Shown: positions 1-5,279 of the stretch, one piece after another
Position numbering within the stretch: position 1 is the stretch's first letter
Layout of the letters: every line of letters starts with the position of its first letter
Source: Chloroflexota bacterium
GTDB taxonomy: Bacteria; Chloroflexota; Dehalococcoidia; UBA3495
Assembly: GCA_022571575.1 (NCBI GenBank)
Contig: JACZXN010000105.1
Span: 1-6,402, forward strand
DNA length: 6,402 nt
Reading direction: 5' to 3'
Translations under genes and position numbers: made by a program
The notes under the pieces: model-generated
What the model was told of the DNA's origin: nothing
What the model saw: the letters and a program-made list of their open reading frames with translations, nothing else
Databases searched by the model: none

Positions 1-470
1 CTCTGCCGCCGGACGGCCGCCCGCCTGAAGGGCAGCGACAGTTCCGCGCTCAACCGGTTCAGCCACGGGACCAGCACGTCCTTCGCCCGCCGCTGGAGCC
101 ACCGGTTCAGCGCCGCCGCCACGATGGCCGGGTCGTCCACCGGACCGGTCAGCGACAGCACGAAACCCTCCCGTTCGCGTAGGCTCATGCGTTCACCCGG
201 AGCAACGGAATATTCGGTCTGCCAGGTCTCGTCCAGCAACGCGAGACAGATGGAGGCGGGCCTCTTCAACTCCTCAACCGGGCGGGTCTGCTCCAGGTTC
301 TTTGTGATCCAGCCGGCCTTGGCCTGGAGTATCTCCGGAATCTCCGACCGGTCGAACCCGACGGGCACCACCACCTCCAGTCCCGACCGGGGCGACACCT
401 TGATGGTCACCCGTCTGGCCCGTTTGCTCTCCCGGACGCTGTGGGCAGGGATCGTCCAGCCCTGGGTCAT
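1..470 (-). CDS. YgjP-like (DUF45) metallopeptidase, N-terminal part, cut by window edge
   Basis: Reading the minus strand from the ATG at 470 gives 156 codons with no stop before the window edge. The protein begins MTQGWTIPAHSVRESKRARR, then a stretch matching the YgjP/DUF45 pattern: basic SKRARR, alternating strand residues VTIKVSP, EVVVPVGF, then AGWITKNL around residue 53 (the family's 'WI' helix). Around residues 122-156 it has LNRWLQRRAKDVLVPWLNRL and ends at AAVRRQ, just where family members continue into the RWGSC motif and the HExxH zinc site. The catalytic residues are therefore outside the window and cannot be checked. Family members are small putative zinc metallopeptidases, often labelled M48, of poorly known role, some found beside restriction genes. 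A Shine-Dalgarno AGGAG lies 9 nt upstream, which supports this start. The family call is from motif recognition. Confidence 0.82.
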   Translation of the reverse strand, partial: MTQGWTIPAHSVRESKRARRVTIKVSPRSGLEVVVPVGFDRSEIPEILQAKAGWITKNLEQTRPVEELKRPASICLALLDETWQTEYSVAPGERMSLREREGFVLSLTGPVDDPAIVAAALNRWLQRRAKDVLVPWLNRLSAELSLPFRRAAVRRQ

Positions 471-479
471 GGGCCGTCA

Positions 480-484
480 CTCCT
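480..484 (-). promoter_or_regulatory. Ribosome binding site of the metallopeptidase gene
   Basis: On the minus strand AGGAG is followed by 9 nt and then the ATG at 470. A GTG overlapping the site (478-480) is in a different frame, whose short ORF is rich in Gly, Pro and Arg and resembles no family. The site therefore favours the ATG at 470. Confidence 0.6.
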
Positions 485-506
485 GTTGCATCGACTGTGC
501 CGGCCT

Positions 507-544
507 ACAGAAAAGTGGCCAATCACCTGGTGATTGGCCACTTT
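507..544 (-). terminator. Perfect 16-bp inverted repeat followed by T-tract on minus strand
   Basis: AAAGTGGCCAATCACC (512-527) and GGTGATTGGCCACTTT (529-544) are exact reverse complements around one central base. As RNA this gives a stem of about 15 bp with a CTG/CAG loop. On the minus strand the stem runs into CTTTTCTGT, which fits an intrinsic terminator for transcripts coming from the VOC gene (stop at 727). On the plus strand the stem ends TTTCCGC, a poorer T-tract, and no plus-strand gene precedes it. The hairpin ends about 41 nt before the metallopeptidase ATG, so it could instead act as an attenuator in that gene's leader. As DNA the symmetry would also suit a dimeric regulator. Structure is seen directly; function is inferred. 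Confidence 0.65.
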
Positions 545-607
545 CCGCTGATTCAATCTGCGCCGGCTCCTAAAATTTGTTCCTAGAGGCTGTTTCAAAA
601 TCCGGAA

Positions 608-719
608 ATAGAACTTGCAGGTCCTTCGACAAGCTCAGGGCGAACGGAAATCAGGTGTTCGCCCGCTCATGGTGAGCCATTCGGTACGCTCAGGACAGGC
701 TTGCCGAACCAAATTCTAT
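608..719. repeat. REP/MITE-like intergenic inverted-repeat element
   Basis: The ends ATAGAACTTG (608-617) and CAAATTCTAT (710-719) are inverted copies matching at 9 of 10 positions. Inside, CCTTCGACAAGCTCAGGGCG (623-642) is mirrored imperfectly by the right-hand stretch GGCTTGCCGAACC (698-710). GGGCGAAC (638-645) pairs exactly with GTTCGCCC (657-664). A related unit, TTCGGTACGCTCAGGACAGG, sits at 680-699. From memory, units built on CTTCGACAAGCTCAGG are common dispersed intergenic repeats in many environmental genomes. No transposase is present, so if mobile it is non-autonomous. The copy begins 8 bp beyond the VOC stop codon. Confidence 0.55.
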
Positions 720-726
720 ACGATTC

Positions 727-1170
727 CTAGTAGTGGCGCAGCTCAACCACGTTGTCGTCCGGGTCGTAGATATAGAGCGAGATGCCGTCGCCGTGGGAGC
801 CCCACCGCTTCCCCGGCCCCGCTTGAATCTCCACGCCCAGGGCCTCGAATTTCGCCTTCAGCTCTTCCATGTCCGTGGGCTCAATGACCATACAGAAGTG
901 GTCTTGATTCTTGGCCCCGTCCTTGCCGATGGGCTCTTGGTCGGCCCCGAAGAAGTCGATGATGGTGTCGGCGTTGATCCGCGCCGAGGGAAAGCGGATC
1001 TCCCCGGCCCGCCACTTTTCCACCCGCTCGGCCTTCAGTCCCAGGACCTCGGTGTAGAACCGGAGCGATTCTTCCACGTCTTTGTTCCGCAAGACGATGT
1101 GGTCCATCTCAGTGATCTTGACCAACGCTTGGGATTGCACCGAAGTCTGGCTCTGCGTTTCGGTCGACAT
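727..1170 (-). CDS. VOC superfamily protein (glyoxalase / extradiol dioxygenase fold)
   Basis: This 147-residue protein has the two beta-alpha-beta-beta-beta halves of the vicinal oxygen chelate fold. After a Ser/Thr/Gln-rich tail (residues 1-17) comes MDHIVLRNKDVEESLRFYTE (22-41), the usual first module, with FYTEVLGL. The second half has KNQDHFCMVIEP (87-98) and closes with the hallmark YIYDPDDNVVELRHY (133-147). H24, H91 and E143 fall where the divalent-metal ligands sit in the family, so a metal site looks intact; D72 lies near the position of the fourth ligand in glyoxalase I. The family includes glyoxalase I, extradiol dioxygenases, fosfomycin thiol transferases and bleomycin-binding proteins. 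Sequence alone does not say which, and the small single-domain size does not point to any one reaction. GGAGG lies 5 nt before the ATG, and a TATAAT box sits upstream. Probably cytosolic and transcribed alone. Confidence 0.92.
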   Translation of the reverse strand: MSTETQSQTSVQSQALVKITEMDHIVLRNKDVEESLRFYTEVLGLKAERVEKWRAGEIRFPSARINADTIIDFFGADQEPIGKDGAKNQDHFCMVIEPTDMEELKAKFEALGVEIQAGPGKRWGSHGDGISLYIYDPDDNVVELRHY

Positions 1171-1214
1171 GGGTCCCTCCTACGTGCGAATTCGGGATTT
1201 CGGGAACTCCGTTC

Positions 1215-1220
1215 ATTATA
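1215..1220 (-). promoter_or_regulatory. -10 box (TATAAT) of the VOC gene
   Basis: The minus strand reads GGATGTATAATGAAC, a perfect TATAAT. It would place the transcription start near 1207 and give a leader of about 36 nt to the ATG at 1170, which includes the GGAGG site. I see no good -35 hexamer at 16-18 bp upstream. The box supports transcription of the VOC gene separately from the reductase gene behind it. Confidence 0.55.
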
Positions 1221-1280
1221 CATCCGGAACAATGCGGCGAACATGGTGCGGTTCCGGCCCGTCAGTTGGGTCCCGGCGGG

Positions 1281-1712
1281 TCATTCTTCATCCCGTGTGA
1301 TGATGACGATGGGGAATCGCCGGGTGGTCCGGGCCTGGTAACGCTCATATCCCGAAAATATCCCGACGAATCTGGGCCAGAGTTTCTCGCGCTCTTCATC
1401 GGCGCTGATCCTCGCGGTCCCTTCCCATCTGATGCCCCCTATCTGCACCCTGACCCTGGGGTCATCCCGGATATTCAGCAGCCAGTCGGGGGCTTTCGGG
1501 TTTCCCCCGTGGGAGGCGATGACCGATGGGTTTTCTGGGTTTGCATCGTTATCGTGCTGTAAGACATATAGCAACGCCACGGTCCTCATCCGGTGGGTCC
1601 GGCGCCCTTTGGTGCTCAGCAGAAGGAAGCGGGCATTGCCTCGCCGGGACAGGAAACGGCCGTTGAAGAGCACATAGATGAATCTGTGGACCCGGCTAAG
1701 AATGGCGGCCAT
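1281..1712 (-). CDS. F420H2-dependent nitroreductase / quinone reductase family protein (DDN-like)
   Basis: From the ATG at 1712 the protein has 143 residues and runs MAAILSRVHRFIYVLFNGRF at its start. The core matches the deazaflavin-dependent nitroreductase family (PF04075, split-barrel fold; type member Ddn of Mycobacterium tuberculosis, 151 residues). It has LLLSTKGRRTHRMRTVALLY (30-49), then SHGGNPKAPDWLLNIRDDPR (67-86), VRVQIGGIRWEG (88-99), and GYERYQARTTRRFPIVII (121-138). Members reduce quinones, nitro compounds or enones using reduced cofactor F420, so the host probably makes F420; no F420 biosynthesis gene is in this window. The start is uncertain: an in-frame TTG at 1742 would add 10 residues, and neither start has a clear Shine-Dalgarno. 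The gene is divergent from the methyltransferase gene. The substrate cannot be told from sequence. Confidence 0.9.
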   Translation of the reverse strand: MAAILSRVHRFIYVLFNGRFLSRRGNARFLLLSTKGRRTHRMRTVALLYVLQHDNDANPENPSVIASHGGNPKAPDWLLNIRDDPRVRVQIGGIRWEGTARISADEEREKLWPRFVGIFSGYERYQARTTRRFPIVIITRDEE

Positions 1713-1760
1713 TCGATAGCGAGATTGCTTTCGTCGTGTCAACTTCGCGCCATATGGGTG

Positions 1761-1766
1761 TAGAAT
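1761..1766 (+). promoter_or_regulatory. Candidate -10 box (TAGAAT) in the divergent control region
   Basis: TAGAAT matches TATAAT at 5 of 6 positions and would start RNA near 1773, before both plausible starts of the methyltransferase (1796 and 1832). No convincing -35 hexamer is present. The surrounding 1713-1831 stretch separates two divergent genes. It also holds the short palindromes CCATATGG (1750-1757) and AGAATTCT (1762-1769) and a tandem GAATCGAATC (1771-1780), any of which could be operator sites. This is a weak prediction. Confidence 0.3.
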
Positions 1767-1831
1767 TCTGGAATCGAATCCGGGGCGCCGTAATCATGAG
1801 AAGGCCCCCCGCCAGAGAGAGCGGACAGGAA

Positions 1832-2995
1832 GTGAAACGCAGCACAGACCGGATCCTCACCACCCACGCCGGAAGTCTACCACGCCCCTTGGGGCTCCGT
1901 GACGCCATCAGATCGCTATTGGATGACCAGCCCTATGACGAGGCTGAATTAGCCGGTCTGGTGCGGAGCGCGGTCTCTGAAGCAGTGCGGCAGCAGGCGG
2001 ATGCCGGTGTGGACATCATCAGCGACGGTGAGCAGGGCAAGACTGGGTTCTTGCTCTACGGTAATCAACGCCTTGCCGGGTTCGAACTGGTACCGGTCCA
2101 GCCTGGTGAGAATCGGCGGGCCCGGAGGAGAGACGAACAGGCGTTCCCGGAATTTTACCAGGAGTATTACCAGACCGAGGGGGACAGAGGGCCGGGGAGG
2201 CAACCGTTGTGCACCGGCCCGATCTCCTACACCGGCCATCAGTTGGTCCAACAGGACATCCAGAATTTCAGCTCGGCCCTGGAGGTAGTCTCCACCGAAG
2301 AGGGTTTTCTGCCGGCCATCGCCCCAGGAACTTTCGGCCGGGGACAGAACCGCTACTATCCCGACGAGGAGGCATTCCTCTACGCGATAGCGGACGCGAT
2401 GAAGGAGGAGTACAAGGCGATCGTGGACGCGGGGTTCCTGCTACAGATAGATGATCCAGGCCTGCCCGATACCTGGGATATGCAGATCCCGGCGCTGAGC
2501 GTGGCAGAGTACCGGAAATTAGCCGCGGTCAGGATAGAAGCCCTGAACCATGCCCTCGAAGGCATCCCAGAGGAGAGTGTCAGGTATCACATCTGTTGGG
2601 GAAGCTGGCATGGGCCCCATTCCACGGACATTCCGCTGAAAGACATCGTGGACCTCGTCTTGAAAGTGAACGCCGGGGCGTATTCCATCGAGGCGGCCAA
2701 CCCGCGTCACGAACACGAGTGGAAGTTGTGGGAGGACGTGAAGTTGCCCGAGGGCAAGGTCTTGGTGCCGGGTGTCATATCCCACTCGACCAACCACATC
2801 GAACACCCGGAATTGGTGGCGCAGAGGATCGTGAATTTCGCCGGCCTGGTTGGGCCGGAAAACGTCATCGCAGGCACCGACTGCGGTTTCTCGCAACGCG
2901 CATTGAACCCGAGACTTCATCCGTCCATCGTATGGGCAAAATTACAGGCCCTTTCGGAGGGCGCCCGGATCGCCAGCAAGCAGCTTTTTGGTTAA
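1832..2995 (+). CDS. Cobalamin-independent methionine synthase-like (MetE C-terminal family) zinc methyltransferase
   Basis: From GTG 1832 this is 387 residues, matching stand-alone MetE-C/UROD-like proteins rather than full MetE (about 750). It opens with the family motif STDRILTTHAGSLPRP and has ADAGVDIISDGEQGKTGF (57-74), PAIAPGTFG (161-169), and DAMKEEYKAIVDAGFLLQID (188-207). The four zinc ligands of MetE are all recognisable: H253 and C255 in YHICWGSWHGPH, E287 in YSIEAANPRHEHEW, and C351 in GTDCGF. A thiol-activating, methyl- or alkyl-transferring enzyme is therefore likely. Relatives include MetE, archaeal core MetE and epoxyalkane:coenzyme M transferase; the acceptor here is unknown. 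Upstream in-frame starts (ATG 1796, ATG 1754, GTG 1736) are possible. I prefer 1832 because family proteins usually begin a few residues before STDRI, although its AGGA sits too close to be an ideal ribosome site. No corrinoid protein or B12 gene is adjacent. Confidence 0.88.
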   Translation: MKRSTDRILTTHAGSLPRPLGLRDAIRSLLDDQPYDEAELAGLVRSAVSEAVRQQADAGVDIISDGEQGKTGFLLYGNQRLAGFELVPVQPGENRRARRRDEQAFPEFYQEYYQTEGDRGPGRQPLCTGPISYTGHQLVQQDIQNFSSALEVVSTEEGFLPAIAPGTFGRGQNRYYPDEEAFLYAIADAMKEEYKAIVDAGFLLQIDDPGLPDTWDMQIPALSVAEYRKLAAVRIEALNHALEGIPEESVRYHICWGSWHGPHSTDIPLKDIVDLVLKVNAGAYSIEAANPRHEHEWKLWEDVKLPEGKVLVPGVISHSTNHIEHPELVAQRIVNFAGLVGPENVIAGTDCGFSQRALNPRLHPSIVWAKLQALSEGARIASKQLFG

Positions 2996-3268
2996 CAACC
3001 GGATCCGGGGATGCCGGAACATCATCGTAAACCCGGTCCGCCGGACCCTGAATATCCGTGGCCGGCTAACGGGCTCTTCCCGAGTATATCCGGGCTTGAT
3101 CAAACCGCTCCATTATCAAGCTCTCAGAGCCTGCCGCAAGGGAGAACTCGGGGGCCTGCGCCCGCCACTCCAATGGGCTATAGTGTTGAATGGGCCTGGG
3201 GCGAACACGACCGTCGAATCACCGCCACGGCCCATACCTAGAACGCTTCCGGGAGACCCACCTGCCTC
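2996..3268. other. Intergenic region between methyltransferase and ABC-F genes
   Basis: This 273-bp stretch has no convincing gene. Short open frames on both strands have Pro/Arg/Gly-rich compositions typical of chance frames in GC-rich DNA. There is no run of four T, so no canonical intrinsic terminator follows the methyltransferase stop. Small inverted repeats are present: GGTCC-GCC-GGACC (3035-3047), GCTTGAT/ATCAAGC (3094-3100 and 3115-3121) and ATGGGCC/GGCCCAT (3190-3196 and 3229-3235). The last pair would lie in the leader of the ABC-F transcript if the TATAGT box is its promoter. No tRNA-like T-arm was found. Confidence 0.5.
3179..3184 (+). promoter_or_regulatory. Candidate -10 box (TATAGT) upstream of the ABC-F gene
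   Basis: TATAGT matches TATAAT at 5 of 6 positions. Transcription would start near 3191 and give a leader of about 78 nt. The expected -35 position holds only GC-rich sequence without a match, so confidence is low. Confidence 0.25.
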
Positions 3269-5164
3269 ATGCCTCTGGTTTCCACCTCTGGTCTCGCCGT
3301 CCATTACGGCGCCGACATCATATTTTCGGGCGTTGATCTGGATATCAATGAAGGGGCACGCATCGGCATCGTCGGCCCCAACGGCGGCGGCAAGACCTCC
3401 CTTCTAAGAGTGCTGGTGGGACAGCAGGCACCCAGCGAAGGGAGAGTGACCCGCTCCAACGGCATCCAGGTCGGCTACGTGCCTCAGGACCCCCAGTCCA
3501 CGTTCACCGGCACGCTCCGGGAAGAGGTGTTGGTGGCCTTCGAGCAAGTCAGGTCGTTGGAGAAGGCCCTGGAGGCCGGCTCTCGGCCACCCGATGTCCC
3601 AGACGGCGACGCCGAAGCAGCCGGCCGTCGATACGCGGCGCTTTTGGAGCAGTACGAGGCCCTGGGCGGGTATTCCTACGAAAGGGCCATGGACCGGATG
3701 GTGGACGGCCTTGGGCTGAGGCCGGAGACCCTGGATTCCCCTGCGTCGTCTGCCAGCGGCGGCGAACGCACCCGGGCGGCCCTGGCAAAGGCACTCCTGG
3801 GCAACCCGGACCTGCTGGTGTTGGACGAGCCGACCAACTACCTCGACCTCAAAGGGGTCACCTGGCTGGAGCGCTACCTGACCCACTTTGCTCCGGCGGT
3901 GGTGGTGGTCTCCCACGACCGTTATTTCCTGGACCATATGGCAACCCAGATCTGGGAGATCGACCACGGCCGTTTGAATACCTTCCCCGGCAATTTTTCC
4001 AAGTACCGCGTTCTGAAAGCCGAGCGCGACCTGCGTCAGGTGAAGGAATTCGAGGCCCAGCAGGAATTCATCGCCAAGGAACAGTCGTTCATCGACCGGT
4101 ACCGGGCCGGCCAGAGGTCCCGGGAGGCCAAGGGCCGGGAGACCCGCCTGCGGCGATTGGAGCGTATCGACCGGCCCGATTCAGACCGGTCCATATCGCT
4201 GTCCTCCGCCGCCGCCAGCCGGACCGGACAGGTGGTGCTGAGCACCAGTGGGTTGAAAGTTGGCTACACCGATGGTGACCGGGACGGCGGCCGGCCGACG
4301 GAGCTGCTCTCGGTCCCAGACCTGAAACTGGCGCGGGGATCCCGCACGGCGGTGATCGGGGACAACGGCACGGGCAAGACCACCTTCATCAAGACGGTCC
4401 TGGGGCTGGTCCCGCCCCTGGAGGGTTCGGTGGCCCTGGGCCAAAACGTGAAGGTGGGCTACTACAGTCAGGGACCGGACGCTTTGGTGGATGAGCACAC
4501 GGTCTTGGATTCCTTCTTGGAGATCAAGAACATGCCCTTTGAGGAGGCCCGCTTCTATCTGGCCAGGTTCCTGTTCCAGGGTGATGACGTTTTCCGGAAG
4601 GTGGGCGCCTGCAGCGGCGGCGAGAGGAGCCGGCTGGCGCTGGCCCGGTTGCTGGTCACGGAGCCCAATCTGCTGGTTCTGGACGAGCCCACCACTCATT
4701 TCGACATCCCCAGCAGGGAGGCTTTGGAGCAGGTGCTGATGGGCTATTCGGGCACCATTCTGTTGGTGTCCCACGACCGCCACCTGGTATCGCTGCTTGC
4801 CGAATCCCTGTTGGTTGCGGCGGAGGGCAGGATCACCGCCTTCCCCGGAACGTTCGAGGAATGGACCGAGGCCCAACGGGAAGCCGAAGCCGCGGTTGCG
4901 GCGGTCCGGGTGCGAGAGAAGGCCAAGCCGGCCCCACGCCCCAAGCCCGTCAGGTCCCAAGGGCCCAAACGCCGGAACCCGGCGGCGCCCACGGTGGATT
5001 TTGAGCAGATGATCGTGGACCTGGAAGACCGGCTTAAAGGGATCGAAAAGCAATTGCAGGAAGCGACCCTGGGCCAGGACCCGGAAGAGATGACGCGCCT
5101 GGCCGAGGAGCATGCCCGGACCCAGGCTGACCTGGAGCAGCGCCTGGAGGAGTGGGAGGACTGA
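3269..5164 (+). CDS. ABC-F family ATP-binding protein (ribosome-associated type)
   Basis: The 631-residue soluble protein has two ABC ATPase domains in tandem and no membrane segment, the ABC-F layout. Domain 1 has Walker A GPNGGGKTS (36-44), signature SGGER (163-167), Walker B LLVLDEP (182-188, catalytic E187) and the switch SHD (215-217). Domain 2 has Walker A GDNGTGKTT (364-372), SGGER (449-453), LLVLDEP (468-474, E473) and SHD (501-503). Between them lies a charged helical linker (about 245-303, with EFIAKEQSFIDRYRAGQRSR), the P-site tRNA-interaction motif region. The C-terminus has a basic Pro-rich hinge (550-573) and a predicted coiled coil (577-631), as in Uup-like members. Family proteins act at the ribosomal E site to rescue stalled ribosomes or, in some, give antibiotic resistance; the subtype is not assignable here. 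Small departures: Walker A1 has GG where GA is usual, and the second Walker B continues TTHFD instead of TNHLD. GGGAG lies 13 nt before the ATG. Confidence 0.95.
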   Translation: MPLVSTSGLAVHYGADIIFSGVDLDINEGARIGIVGPNGGGKTSLLRVLVGQQAPSEGRVTRSNGIQVGYVPQDPQSTFTGTLREEVLVAFEQVRSLEKALEAGSRPPDVPDGDAEAAGRRYAALLEQYEALGGYSYERAMDRMVDGLGLRPETLDSPASSASGGERTRAALAKALLGNPDLLVLDEPTNYLDLKGVTWLERYLTHFAPAVVVVSHDRYFLDHMATQIWEIDHGRLNTFPGNFSKYRVLKAERDLRQVKEFEAQQEFIAKEQSFIDRYRAGQRSREAKGRETRLRRLERIDRPDSDRSISLSSAAASRTGQVVLSTSGLKVGYTDGDRDGGRPTELLSVPDLKLARGSRTAVIGDNGTGKTTFIKTVLGLVPPLEGSVALGQNVKVGYYSQGPDALVDEHTVLDSFLEIKNMPFEEARFYLARFLFQGDDVFRKVGACSGGERSRLALARLLVTEPNLLVLDEPTTHFDIPSREALEQVLMGYSGTILLVSHDRHLVSLLAESLLVAAEGRITAFPGTFEEWTEAQREAEAAVAAVRVREKAKPAPRPKPVRSQGPKRRNPAAPTVDFEQMIVDLEDRLKGIEKQLQEATLGQDPEEMTRLAEEHARTQADLEQRLEEWED

Positions 5165-5182
5165 TCAAGACCCAATGGCCCA

Positions 5183-5229
5183 AGAAAAGCGGAGAGAGCC
5201 CCAAATGGTGGTGATTGGGGCATCTCTCC
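5183..5229. terminator. Bidirectional intrinsic terminator between convergent genes
   Basis: GGAGAGAGCCCCAA (5191-5204) pairs with TTGGGGCATCTCTCC (5215-5229), leaving a single bulged A and a 10-nt loop. On the minus strand the stem is followed by GCTTTTCTTGG, a good T-tract for the oxidoreductase transcript ending at 5275. On the plus strand the stem begins 26 nt after the ABC-F stop and is followed only by TTCATGAGG, with a later TTTT at 5247-5250, so termination in that direction may be weaker. Confidence 0.8.
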
Positions 5230-5250
5230 TTCATGAGGATGGGGTGTTTT

Positions 5251-5279
5251 CGTTAGGCGCCTATGCGCCGGCCCCTACG
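5251..5279. repeat. Small GC-rich inverted repeat overlapping the oxidoreductase stop codon
   Basis: GGCGC (5256-5260) and GCGCC (5265-5269) flank CTAT and would form a 5-bp hairpin. The outer parts, CGTTAGG at the left and CCCCTACG at the right, resemble a decayed copy of the CGTAGGGGCG...CGCCCCTACG type of dispersed repeat. The TAG stop of the minus-strand gene (5275-5277) lies within the right side. That it belongs to a repeat family is inferred from memory. Confidence 0.3.

Noticed and set aside
124..573. 149-residue open frame on the plus strand opposite the metallopeptidase
   Set aside because: The minus strand carries the recognisable YgjP-like sequence with a ribosome site; this frame is Ser/Arg-rich and reads through the 512-544 palindrome.
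733..1341. 202-residue open frame on the plus strand opposite the VOC gene
   Set aside because: It is antisense to a clearly recognisable gene, has no family resemblance and no ribosome site; GC-rich codon use keeps the opposite frame open.
1737..1742. TTGACA on the minus strand, a perfect -35 hexamer
   Set aside because: The matching -10 position has only TATCGA/CTATCG, and transcription would start inside the reductase coding sequence, after its ATG at 1712.
3035..3047. GGTCC-GCC-GGACC hairpin after the methyltransferase gene
   Set aside because: The stem is only 5 bp, with no T-tract after it on either strand, so it is not a convincing terminator.
3190..3336. 48-codon frame overlapping the ABC-F start
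   Set aside because: There is no ribosome site, the composition is Arg/His-rich, and it extends into the ABC-F gene out of frame; kept only as a weak idea in the findings, not as a gene.
4181..5113. 310-residue open frame on the minus strand opposite the ABC-F gene
   Set aside because: It is the complement of conserved ABC-F motifs, with a Gln/Gly/Arg/His-rich composition typical of an antisense shadow.
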